A stretch of DNA of 64,000 nt. It comes from Flavobacterium sp. 270 (GTDB lineage: Bacteria; Bacteroidota; Bacteroidia; Flavobacteriales; Flavobacteriaceae). Every line of letters starts with the position of its first letter. Within the stretch, counting starts at the first letter, position 1. Below, piece after piece: positions 50,219-57,956 of the stretch. Made by a program: the position numbers and the translations under genes. Under the pieces are notes generated by a model. That model was not told the origin of the DNA. It searched no databases and was given only the letters and a program-made list of their open reading frames with translations. The DNA is taken from assembly GCF_004368785.1 (NCBI RefSeq), contig NZ_SODM01000001.1, positions 930,001-994,000 on the forward strand. The letters are read 5' to 3'.

Positions 50219-51694
50219 TCATCTGATCTCTTTGATATCATCCATTTTCCAGCTTTTGTCAAAGTAAGCCGCGGTTGGCCCGTAAAAACGCATGTAGGTA
50301 AACCAGTGTTTCCCTGGCAGGGTCTGTACCCAGTTTTTCTCTTTTCCTGCAGGCGCCTTTGGACCAAAGTACAGGTCAACAGAGCCATCTTCATTTTTTA
50401 TCAGGTCCTTACGCGAAGACAGATCAGCATTTTTCTGAGCATTATCAATCAGACAGCGTGTTGCCGAATCATAAATGGTAATGGACCAGAAATTAACCGC
50501 CGGCGGATTGGCGGGAACATTCAGCGTGTAATTTTTTCCCCCGTCCAGCCAGCTTCCATTGCTGTCATAATAGGATCCCAGATAAGCCTGGCCCACATTG
50601 GGGATTTTGGTAATCATGGCTTTTGAATAGGTAACCGCCTCGTAGAAATAAGAAGTCCTTTCGAAAAACTCATCATAATTGTCAGCATGCTGCGAGGGAT
50701 CTTTGATAATCATCACATAATCCCATTTTTTGTCCGGCCAGTGTTTAACGTTTTCAAAACGTTTATTGAATGAATTTGCCATTGCCATCTGCTGTCCTTT
50801 TTCGGCCGCAGCAATTAATATTTTCTTTTGGCGCTCGTCCGGATTAAATGGTTTTCCTTTCTCTATTCCGAGATTCCGGAGCCAGGCCATAAAAAAGCGA
50901 TCACGATCTTCTACCGGCTCATTTTGCAAAATAGCATGAAGCCTTTCCCAATAAGCAATTCCGGCGGGCTGAATTCCGTACCATTTTTTACCCGCCGGCG
51001 GGCTCACGACTTTTGTCGGTGTCGGATTAGCACGCTTATCATACGGATAAATTTTCACCTGTTTTACCAGAGTTTCAGTGACTTTTGGATCAGGATCCAA
51101 AGCCCTGAATCCAAAAAACATATTCACGGTATTGCAGGGAACTATAAAATATCCTGCAGGTTTGAAATCTTTCATAGTGGGCGGCACCAAAATATATTTT
51201 CCCCCTTTTCCTTTGTCCGGCCCCATTTCTCCAATTACGGCCTGCTCGCGCTGCCAGAAATCTCCAAGTCCGCCAGCGGTATGCCCTGCTGGCATTTCAA
51301 TAACCGTTGGCCCGTTTGCCGCCAGATCAATAAAAGACATTATATAAGGCGTTGTAGCATTTCCGGTCAGGATTCCCAATCGATCATTGTAGGTGTTATA
51401 AAAAACCAGGTCATTGCTTGATGCATTGAATGTTTTATAATGAATCTGCTGCCACTGGGCAAAAGCCACAATTGGCAGTCCCCATAAATAACACTGCGTG
51501 GCCTGCTGAAAATCCATCTCGTCAAACAAGGCTGGAATTGATTCTTTTGAAGGCAGTTCTCCATCCATTTTTATTTCATTTCCCGAAGATGTTTGAACAG
51601 TTGTCGATGCAGTGTTTTCCGTTTCGGGCTTTTTACATCCAATATTTAAAATCAATGCGCAAGCCGTTAAAATTAAGAGGCATTTACTTTTCAT
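50219..51694 (-). CDS. DUF1254/DUF1214 lipoprotein, first copy
   Basis: A 491-residue predicted lipoprotein. The signal has LILTACALILNIGC with the lipobox Cys at about 19. The N-terminal DUF1254 domain contains QATQCYLWGLPIVAFAQWQQ. The C-terminal DUF1214 domain contains NVPANPPAVNFWSITIYD and LYFGPKAPAGKEKNWVQT, with W-x-TxPGK-x-WFTYMRFYGP at the end. The family is widespread in environmental bacteria, but enzymatic activity is not established. It follows its paralogue by 25 bp, and the outer-membrane gene lies upstream of both. An ATG 9 bp earlier is possible. Confidence 0.9.
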   Translation of the reverse strand: MKSKCLLILTACALILNIGCKKPETENTASTTVQTSSGNEIKMDGELPSKESIPALFDEMDFQQATQCYLWGLPIVAFAQWQQIHYKTFNASSNDLVFYNTYNDRLGILTGNATTPYIMSFIDLAANGPTVIEMPAGHTAGGLGDFWQREQAVIGEMGPDKGKGGKYILVPPTMKDFKPAGYFIVPCNTVNMFFGFRALDPDPKVTETLVKQVKIYPYDKRANPTPTKVVSPPAGKKWYGIQPAGIAYWERLHAILQNEPVEDRDRFFMAWLRNLGIEKGKPFNPDERQKKILIAAAEKGQQMAMANSFNKRFENVKHWPDKKWDYVMIIKDPSQHADNYDEFFERTSYFYEAVTYSKAMITKIPNVGQAYLGSYYDSNGSWLDGGKNYTLNVPANPPAVNFWSITIYDSATRCLIDNAQKNADLSSRKDLIKNEDGSVDLYFGPKAPAGKEKNWVQTLPGKHWFTYMRFYGPTAAYFDKSWKMDDIKEIR

Positions 51695-51719
51695 GATGAT
51701 CATTTTATATGGTTAAGCA

Positions 51720-53063
51720 TTATTTAATTTCTTGAATTGGAGCAGGAAACCATTTGCCGTCCAGCACCGGTTTTTTCGACACATACATACGCATGGTAAG
51801 CGCAAAACCTTTTCCTGCCGGGGTTGGCAGCCAATTGCTTGGGATGGCAACTTTGGGCAGGGAAGAACCCAGCCAGATACTCAAAGAACCATCGGCATTT
51901 TTCTTTAATCCCGAAACGTTGTTCAGATTATAGCGCTTCAGTTTATTGTCCACCACCCTGTAATCCGGTACGCTGTACAAAGTGACAGACCAAAAAGCAT
52001 TGACCAACAAATCGGGAATATCATCTTTTGGAAATTTAATCTCATAAACTTTGTCCCCGCTTAATAATTCTTTTTTGGAATCTGTAAGCCCGACAAAATA
52101 AATGGCCTCTTCTATTCGGTTGGCCCACAAGCCCCCGTAATTGACAATAGCCCTGGCCATAATATCATCGCCAAAATTACCCGCGGCATACGATACGGAC
52201 CAGCCTCCTTTTTGGGTGCCAAAACCTTTTGCGCCTTCTAAAAATGCAGGAATTGCTTTTGTTTTAACAACCTGATCAATACGCTCTTTTGCCTTATTAC
52301 CAGTTTTGGCATACTGGCCAACCGCAATTGCTTTTGCCTGATATTCTTTGGCTTTTGGCATTGCATCAGATGCTGAATCGAGAACCTCCTGGACCTTATC
52401 AAAAATTTCACCGCCAATGGGCGCTTTTGGAGTAAAATCAGGAATGGTGAGAGGCGGTGCGATTTTAATACCGTCTGGAACTATAAAAGTAAATTGCTCC
52501 TGAAGCTTTTTGGCCGTGGCCGAAGTTCCTTTTAATTCTACCCTGGCCAGCATTTTTACTTTTTCCGATGGCAGTTCCACTTTTACAACATCTGAAGGAA
52601 TTGTCGGATTTGAACCTTTTAGAACCAGAGCAAATTTTCCCCAAGGTGTTTTGGGAAAATTTCTTTCGTTAATATTGGTTATTACTTCTCCCCAGCCATC
52701 GAGTAATTGAGCGGTATAATAACGTCCTTCAATTTTAGGAACATTCAAAATAACAGCATGATCCTTATCAACAGCGATCCAGGCTTCCAGATAAGCGACA
52801 TCCAGATTTGGGTTTACAAACTGCGCAGAGCCAAGCGGGTTGTATTTGATTTTATTATACCCTGCTTTCTCCACATTAATATCATGATTTTCCTGCTGGA
52901 TTACCAGATATCTTCCGTACAGATACGTATATGCGTCAATGATATCCTGATCAGATGGAACTGCAGGCTTTTCAGAACTTGCAGCAGCAGTTGGAGATGT
53001 GTTTTCTTTCTTGCATCCAGCTGCGATAAAAACCACAAAAAGTGTAATAAGTATTTTTTTCAT
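51720..53063 (-). CDS. DUF1254/DUF1214 lipoprotein, second copy
   Basis: A 447-residue predicted lipoprotein (VVFIAAGCKKEN lipobox). DUF1254 lies in the first half, with IIDAYTYLYGRYLVIQQEN and LDVAYLEAWIAVDKDHAVI. DUF1214 is at the end, with LLVNAFWSVTLYSVPDYRVV, LSIWLGSSLPK and NWLPTPAGKGFALTMRMY. It is related to the adjacent copy in architecture but clearly diverged, so it is an old duplication or two subfamilies kept together. It is presumably anchored in the periplasm or outer membrane and co-transcribed with both neighbours. Confidence 0.9.
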   Translation of the reverse strand: MKKILITLFVVFIAAGCKKENTSPTAAASSEKPAVPSDQDIIDAYTYLYGRYLVIQQENHDINVEKAGYNKIKYNPLGSAQFVNPNLDVAYLEAWIAVDKDHAVILNVPKIEGRYYTAQLLDGWGEVITNINERNFPKTPWGKFALVLKGSNPTIPSDVVKVELPSEKVKMLARVELKGTSATAKKLQEQFTFIVPDGIKIAPPLTIPDFTPKAPIGGEIFDKVQEVLDSASDAMPKAKEYQAKAIAVGQYAKTGNKAKERIDQVVKTKAIPAFLEGAKGFGTQKGGWSVSYAAGNFGDDIMARAIVNYGGLWANRIEEAIYFVGLTDSKKELLSGDKVYEIKFPKDDIPDLLVNAFWSVTLYSVPDYRVVDNKLKRYNLNNVSGLKKNADGSLSIWLGSSLPKVAIPSNWLPTPAGKGFALTMRMYVSKKPVLDGKWFPAPIQEIK

Positions 53064-53157
53064 TTTGCTAAATTTAATTAGGTATCAAATTTTATATCTC
53101 TATTTTATCAAAAATCCTTTTCAAGGACTATAATCTTTTAGTTTTTTAATGACCAAA

Positions 53158-53982
53158 TTATTGTGGAAATATAAAAGAGACAACAGCTCGGAGTCCCCAA
53201 TCGGGTCTTATATTGGAATGACCGACAACTGGTATTAAAGGCATAACGGCAAATTGCATGGTCTGTCCGCCTAATTTTGTAATGGCTCCAACATTTGGAC
53301 TAACGGTAATAAGGGTTGTTTTTCCCTCCCAGTTTTGGGTAATCTCTGATGTGATTCCTAAACTCGCCCCGCTTTTATAACTGTGCGTTAAAAATATCTG
53401 GGTATAAAACTGATTAAAATCAGCCCGGTTTTCATTTCCCGCCACAGACCATATCTGATTGGCTAAAAAACCAATAGAAAGTCCTTTTCCCTGATGCATC
53501 ACCAAAACACTTGGACCAATACCAAATTTTTCGGTTCCTAAAAATTTTTCGGTTGCAGTCGGGACCAAAAAAGCGGGACCAAATCCCAAAATAATGCCCT
53601 TGGTTTTAGGAGCAAAAAAAGCAGTTACAGTGGCATCACTTAAACCAAATTCATGCATATTTTCTCCTGTTACATCCTGCTGGTCTACCACGGGAAGAAT
53701 GTAGCGTGTAATCAGGTTTAAATTATCACTCAATTTAAAAGGAATAACAGGCTGGATATTGATTTGGTATTTTGAACCGTTATAGGGACCAATTCCGTAT
53801 GTTAAATTATTCTGCAGGGGAACACTGATCAAACTTGCAACAGGATTGGCCAGTTTATCTGCCAGTTCCTGGGCACTTGATCCCGATTTTTCAGGTTCTT
53901 CCTGTGCTGCGACGGAATAAGGAATAAGATAAAAAAATGCCATTGTCGCTATAAGGTAAAAGTGATGTTTAGAAAATTTCAT
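53158..53982 (-). CDS. outer-membrane transporter-like beta-barrel protein
   Basis: A 274-residue protein with signal peptide (ATMAFFYLIPYSVAAQ, cleavage after VAA). The mature part begins EEPEKSGSSAQELADKLANP and continues ISVPLQNNLTYGIGP and a chain of short amphipathic strands ending VVSFIFPQ with a C-terminal aromatic region. It matches the group of transporter/neuromedin U-like proteins found beside DUF1254 genes in other bacteria, as I recall. It is first in the three-gene minus-strand operon and would provide the outer-membrane component. Confidence 0.75.
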   Translation of the reverse strand: MKFSKHHFYLIATMAFFYLIPYSVAAQEEPEKSGSSAQELADKLANPVASLISVPLQNNLTYGIGPYNGSKYQINIQPVIPFKLSDNLNLITRYILPVVDQQDVTGENMHEFGLSDATVTAFFAPKTKGIILGFGPAFLVPTATEKFLGTEKFGIGPSVLVMHQGKGLSIGFLANQIWSVAGNENRADFNQFYTQIFLTHSYKSGASLGITSEITQNWEGKTTLITVSPNVGAITKLGGQTMQFAVMPLIPVVGHSNIRPDWGLRAVVSFIFPQ

Positions 53983-54145
53983 AGTTAATGGTTTTATGTC
54001 AATATGCTAATGGAACTTTACAATTATAAAGACGTTTGAATTTAATGGATTCTAATCAGTCTTCTTTTATAAAAGTAGGAAAAATTACAACAAACAAAAC
54101 ACAACTGATTAAAAATTAATGCATTAATTTTATATCTATGATTTT

Positions 54146-54355
54146 TCAATGAAAATATTTAACTAAAAAAACTAATAACTGCTTGTGGTTTTCCATTCTT
54201 TTAACAGCGTATTTTGAAAATAAATTTACAAGTTTTTTCTTTAAAAGAGTTGTTGCAGATTTTGCCACAAAAGCTAAGTCGGTTTTAACATCAAGAAGTT
54301 TAACGATTGCTTTTTTGATTCTTTCATTCAATCCCCAACGGGACATCCAAACCAA
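54146..54355 (-). CDS. short helical open frame, possibly a gene remnant
   Basis: A 69-residue frame (begins MVWMSRWGLNERIKK) of helical, Lys/Leu-rich sequence with no recognised family. It lies in a 1.2-kb gap with no other genes, so it could be a small gene or a decayed tail. Support is weak. Confidence 0.25.
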   Translation of the reverse strand: MVWMSRWGLNERIKKAIVKLLDVKTDLAFVAKSATTLLKKKLVNLFSKYAVKRMENHKQLLVFLVKYFH

Positions 54356-54461
54356 AATACTAAAGACATAGAGAGACGGACACCTACATCCAGAAAGCCA
54401 ATCTCTTCAAATCGTCCATAAATTTTATAGAAATTTATCCTGTTCCTGTCACAAACAAGCC

Positions 54462-54500
54462 AAATGGCGCCAATTGAAGACAATTGGAGCCATTTTTTAT
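54462..54500. terminator. terminator-like hairpin
   Basis: AAATGGCGCCAATTG and CAATTGGAGCCATTT (one mismatch) around AAGA, then a T run. No active gene ends just before it on the plus strand. Confidence 0.6.
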
Positions 54501-54530
54501 AATCTCACTTATTTTTATTAGTCTAAAGAG

Positions 54531-54673
54531 CCGGGCTCTCCAGCCGCCCTAGCCCCGATTGCTTCGCCAGTTCGCTTCGCTCGTGTGCAGTGAAAATCCT
54601 TTTTTGCCGAGGCTGGTCACAAAAGATTGGAACTTATAGCGGGAAAAGCTCCTAAAAAATAATATTAAACCTA
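54531..54673 (+). repeat. dispersed repeat, copy 4, with displaced submodule
   Basis: CCGGGCTCTCCAGCCGCCCT then AGCCCCGATTGCTTCGCCAG. The GCTTCGCCAGTTCGC submodule lies directly after the CCCCGAT core instead of in the 3' half. The sequence continues GTGAAAATCC, CACAAAAGATTGG, TTATAGCGGGAAAAGCTCC and an AT tail. It ends close to the truncated edge of the IS6 remnant. Confidence 0.78.
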
Positions 54674-54693
54674 AAAATAATATTAACACCAAA

Positions 54694-54942
54694 ACCTTTT
54701 ACTTTGATATAGGTTTCATCCAATCTCCAACTCGCCCCCACTCTGCCTTTTCTCTTCTTCATCTCTGACTCAAGCAAAGGTGTAAACTTATAAACCCAGC
54801 GCTGAATAGCAGCATGATCAAGAGAAGCTCCTCGCATTTTCATGATCTCTTGAGCATCCCGATAGCTTAATGTAAACCTAAGCTTAAAATATACGGCCTG
54901 CAGTATAATAGACTTCGGATAGCAATGACCTTTAGTATTCAT
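54694..54942 (-). pseudogene. truncated IS6-family transposase
   Basis: Starts at ATG 54942 (MNTKGHCYPKSIILQAVYF). It keeps FTLSYRDAQEIMKMRGASLD, the IQRWVYKFTPLLE region and the first catalytic Asp in WRLDETYIKVKG, then diverges. About 83 of an expected 230 residues remain; the second Asp and the Glu of the DDE triad are missing, so it is inactive. Confidence 0.8.
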
Positions 54943-54997
54943 GAGTTTAAGAATTAAAATGGCAAAGATAAAACTTAGCTTTAGATGCGACAGAACC
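54694..54997 (-). mobile_element. IS6-family insertion sequence remnant
   Basis: The outer end at 54997 is GGTTCTGTCGCATCTAAAGC read inward on the minus strand, which resembles the IS6/IS257 terminal repeat GGTTCTGTTGCAAAGT from memory. It contains only the N-terminal third of the transposase and stops at about 54694, next to dispersed repeat copy 4. The right part of the element is gone. Confidence 0.75.
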
Positions 54998-55196
54998 AAA
55001 ATTTCATACTAAAAATTATTTCGGAAACAATTCGATTGTGTCCAAACTCATACATAATTGAAACAGATAAATAATCTTTCTTGAGATTCCATATTAACTT
55101 TTAAATTGTGTCCACGCAGTAATATACATATTAAAGAAATTGTTCACTTACTTCCACATAGTTTCTTCTGTAATTTGCTTAGAAACTTAGTTCATC

Positions 55197-55227
55197 TTTG
55201 TATTGTTAACGATTTTCATTATATTTG
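55197..55227 (+). promoter_or_regulatory. Bacteroidota-type promoter of the toxin pair
   Basis: TTTG (55197-55200), 19 bp, then TATATTTG (55220-55227), a near-perfect match to the known -33/-7 consensus TTTG-N19-TAnnTTTG; the ATG at 55250 is 23 bp downstream. Confidence 0.8.
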
Positions 55228-55249
55228 TATTCCATATACTTTCTTTCAT

Positions 55250-55489
55250 ATGAAACCTTCTAAATTATTCAGAAACGACTTCAAACAAACTAGATCACTT
55301 GTAGAAGCTGGAATAACCAGTGCCAAAAATGCTATACGTCAATCAAAAGCTTTAGATCTCCCGGTTACCTATATTAAAAATGATATAATTTATGTTGAGG
55401 ATAAATCTGGTGTGAAACAGCAAGGTACTATTGTACGAAAAGAGCAGCCTAAAAATTTAATCAAAGGAATGATACTTCGTGCCAAATAA
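55250..55489 (+). CDS. small putative antitoxin partner of the zeta-type toxin
   Basis: A 79-residue basic protein from ATG 55250 (MKPSKLFRNDFKQTR). It has a helical N-terminal half, then VTYIKNDIIYVEDKSGVKQ and GTIVRKEQPKNLIKG. An in-frame extension to 55106 runs through the promoter and is rejected. The last 11 bp overlap the following gene, which is the arrangement of many toxin-antitoxin operons. I recognise no named antitoxin family; the TY-x-x-x-D-x-IYVED type tail recurs next to zeta-type kinases in my recollection. The antitoxin role is inferred from position, size and promoter. Confidence 0.65.
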   Translation: MKPSKLFRNDFKQTRSLVEAGITSAKNAIRQSKALDLPVTYIKNDIIYVEDKSGVKQQGTIVRKEQPKNLIKGMILRAK

Positions 55490-56225
55490 TAAAAGAATAC
55501 GCGTTTTTGCAGGTCCAAACGGATCTGGAAAAAGTACGCTTCAAAAAGAACTTTCCAAAACTTACTTTTCTGAAATTTTTGTGAATGCTGACGAAATTGA
55601 AAGAAAATTAAAAGACTTTAAGCTTATTGATTTAAATGATTATGGAGTAGTTGGATCAGAAGATAGTTTAGCTGAATTTAAAGATCTTCCAGACTCAATC
55701 TCACTGATAGAAAAAGCTACTGCTGATAATCATAAAATCAATATCACTGTAAATGAAAATTGCATTGTAGATTATTCAGATTCTAAGCATACTTATGAGG
55801 GTTCGTTTATTGCTTCCTATATTAGACATCTAATGGTTAAGCACAATAAATCTTTTGTATTTGAATCTGTTTTTAGTCATCCATCAAAAATTGCACAACT
55901 TCAAGATGCAATATCCAAAGGATATAGAATTTATCTATATTTTGTATGCATTGACAGTCCAGAGGTAAATGCAGCACGGGTTGAAGACCGCGTTAACAAA
56001 AATGGACACGATGTGGAATACTCAAAGGTAGTACAGCGCTATTACAGGACGCTTAAATATTTGCATCAAATATTACCTTTATGTTACCGAGCTTATCTAT
56101 TTGATAATTCAGGAACTAAACAAGAATTAATTGCTGAATTATATCACAACGATATGAAAATTAAATCCGATAACTTTCCTAACTGGTTTTTGGATTATGT
56201 ACTACCATATTACACAGCGGAATAA
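55479..56225 (+). CDS. zeta-toxin-family P-loop kinase
   Basis: A 248-residue protein starting with GTG at 55479 (MPNNKRIRVFAGPNGSGKS). The Walker A motif GPNGSGKST lies at residues 11-19. A NADEIERKL segment follows. FVFESVFSHPSKI supplies the acceptor-site pattern of zeta toxins, and YFVCIDSPEVNAARVEDRV the later Arg-rich part. Zeta toxins phosphorylate UDP-activated amino sugars and stop cell-wall synthesis. Length and order match the family. The 11-bp overlap with the small upstream gene indicates a toxin-antitoxin unit. It lies between the IS6 remnant and the integrase operon. Confidence 0.82.
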   Translation: MPNNKRIRVFAGPNGSGKSTLQKELSKTYFSEIFVNADEIERKLKDFKLIDLNDYGVVGSEDSLAEFKDLPDSISLIEKATADNHKINITVNENCIVDYSDSKHTYEGSFIASYIRHLMVKHNKSFVFESVFSHPSKIAQLQDAISKGYRIYLYFVCIDSPEVNAARVEDRVNKNGHDVEYSKVVQRYYRTLKYLHQILPLCYRAYLFDNSGTKQELIAELYHNDMKIKSDNFPNWFLDYVLPYYTAE

Positions 56226-56484
56226 TTATTCTTTATATTGATTTAGAAATATAAAACTCTCATCAGCGTTGAGAGAAATTCACTCTAAAGCAATTAAAAT
56301 CTAAACACAAAAAATATTTTTAGTTTCTATACCAATTACCAATAGCAACGAATGTTAATTTATTTTTATAATTCTTTGAAATACTCTTGAAAGTGATATA
56401 TTAATTGTGTCTACTAAAGATATTTCACTGATCTAAGCAGCTATTGTAGCGCTAATTAACTTTGGTAGGGGTACCTTTTTTGCA

Positions 56485-56549
56485 ACAAAACTTAAGGCGG
56501 CTTTTACGAAATATTTAACCCGTTTAAGTTTTGTGGCAGAATCGTGGCA
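56485..56549. repeat. inverted repeat with adjacent direct GTGGCA repeats
   Basis: ACAAAACTTAA at 56485-56495 is the exact complement of TTAAGTTTTGT at 56524-56534, and GTGGCA occurs twice in TGTGGCAGAATCGTGGCACA. It is the only structured part of the gene-free gap 56226-56757, next to the excisionase-like gene, so it may be an attachment or transfer site. No evidence of function. Confidence 0.35.
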
Positions 56550-56757
56550 CAATGAAAAAGTACAACCACAGCAAAATAAGGCTCTAAAAAGTTTAGGTTC
56601 GAAAAGTGTATTACGCTCCTTGAAACAGTTGAAATCGTGTCAAAGAAATGAATACTGAAAGGATATAGTATTTTTCTTTAGATAACTTATCACATGTACT
56701 AAATCTCTTTAATAATATAATGGAGTAATATAAGTATCCTTGCGGCCTATTATCCCC

Positions 56758-57099
56758 CTATTTATTTCGATTATTATTATACTTCAATACTTCTGATTCG
56801 ATTTCCTGTATTGTTTTCTTTTTGCCTTTAGAAATCCATTCTAAAAGTTCTTCTTCAAAAAAGTACAGCTTTTTACCATATTTATAGCACGGAATTTTTC
56901 TCTGCCTTACAAGAGTGTAAATTGTAGACTTTGCTTTTCCTATCAACCGGCTCGCTTCTTCAATACCGATGGGAATACTTTTTTCTTTAGATTCATATAC
57001 CTGCACATTCTGAATCAGAAGTTTGATCTCGGCAATTTCTTTCACTAAGTGAGCTACTGCTTTGGGCAGATTCTCAAAAGAGATTTCGTTTGTGTCCAT
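56758..57099 (-). CDS. excisionase-like helix-turn-helix protein
   Basis: A 113-residue protein with a MerR/excisionase-type winged helix in the C-terminal half: IGIEEASRLIGKAKSTIYTLVRQRKIPCYKYGKKLYF, seen here as three successive blocks, followed by FFEEELLEWISKG. The N-terminal 40 residues are helical. Such proteins bind att DNA or regulate mobile elements. It is encoded 108 bp downstream of the integrase operon on the same strand. Confidence 0.85.
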   Translation of the reverse strand: MDTNEISFENLPKAVAHLVKEIAEIKLLIQNVQVYESKEKSIPIGIEEASRLIGKAKSTIYTLVRQRKIPCYKYGKKLYFFEEELLEWISKGKKKTIQEIESEVLKYNNNRNK

Positions 57100-57206
57100 A
57101 ACTGTCGTTTTTAATAGTTATGGTGCAAATGAAAAAAGTGTTTCAGCTGTGTTGTTCTTCACAGCTGAAACACCTGAAAAACACGGTGCTTTATACCTGT
57201 TGGTAT

Positions 57207-57956
57207 TTAAAAATCTGCAAGATCTTCCATAATCTTTATAAGCCCTTTCTGTTCATCATCTTTGAGATGCGTTTTAATGCTGTTCTGCTCGACATCTTTT
57301 AAAGCTTCAGCAAAAGTCAGCTTTAAAAATTGTGCTGCTCTGTCCTGTATGCTGGCTTTAAAACAATTCCAGATATTCCAGCCAAAATGATACAGATCCA
57401 GATTGGACAGATCTTTTACTTTTACTGGTTTAATTTTTTCAAAATTTAGGTCTTCAGCATATATGATTATATTGCTGCCCAATTGCTTCAAATCATCATC
57501 CGACATGTACAGCGCAAACTCCTGCTGTGCATAACGGATGGCTGTATCAATTCTGGCCTGTTTTTTATTTCTGGCTGCATTTTGCCGCTCCTCCCTTATC
57601 TTCTCAATATCAATGGTTGCATTTTTATTTTCAAGCATTTCGGGCTTAATTAAAGCATCCTGCAGCTCCTCTTCTATTTTTACAAGGTCTTCATTTGGAA
57701 TGGGGCTTTCAGGCGATTGCTTTTTTTCAGCCTTCAAAAAGCGATTCACCAATCTCTCTGCCAAATCGTTTAGAAATAAGCTTAGAATTGCAAACATTAA
57801 AACTCCAAATCCAGTGCTGATCCAAAAGAAAACGCCGGCCGTATATTCATCGGCGCCTTTTTCCAGCAGCACCAGTCTTCCGATTGCACCGACAAAGACA
57901 CAGACTAAAAAAACAGACAGGTAAACTGTAATATATTCGAAGTACTTTATTTTCAT
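57207..57956 (-). CDS. membrane-anchored protein in the integrase operon, unknown
   Basis: A 249-residue protein. Two N-terminal membrane helices (YITVYLSVFLVCVFVGAI and AGVFFWISTGFGVLMFAIL) are followed by a charged coiled-coil-like region (LVKIEEELQDALIKPEML, KIREERQNAARNKKQ) and a C-terminal soluble part with LYHFGWNIWNCFKAS and AAQFLKLTFAEALKDVEQ. No family recognised. Its start overlaps the integrase stop by 4 bp, so it is translated with the recombinase. It may be cargo of the element, perhaps for defence or conjugation, but this is speculation. Confidence 0.7.
   Translation of the reverse strand: MKIKYFEYITVYLSVFLVCVFVGAIGRLVLLEKGADEYTAGVFFWISTGFGVLMFAILSLFLNDLAERLVNRFLKAEKKQSPESPIPNEDLVKIEEELQDALIKPEMLENKNATIDIEKIREERQNAARNKKQARIDTAIRYAQQEFALYMSDDDLKQLGSNIIIYAEDLNFEKIKPVKVKDLSNLDLYHFGWNIWNCFKASIQDRAAQFLKLTFAEALKDVEQNSIKTHLKDDEQKGLIKIMEDLADF

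Noticed and set aside
50828..51421. Plus-strand open frame of 197 residues opposite the DUF1254 gene
   Set aside because: Antisense to a clear family member, with no known domain.
54943..54999. Extension of the IS6 transposase frame beyond ATG 54942
   Set aside because: It runs through the terminal inverted repeat to outside the element.
55106..55249. N-terminal extension of the antitoxin-like gene
   Set aside because: It would place the consensus promoter inside the coding region; ATG 55250 is 23 bp after the -7 box.
56595..56625. GGTTCGAA resembling a tRNA T-loop near the integrase region
   Set aside because: No acceptor, D-arm or anticodon stems could be formed around it.
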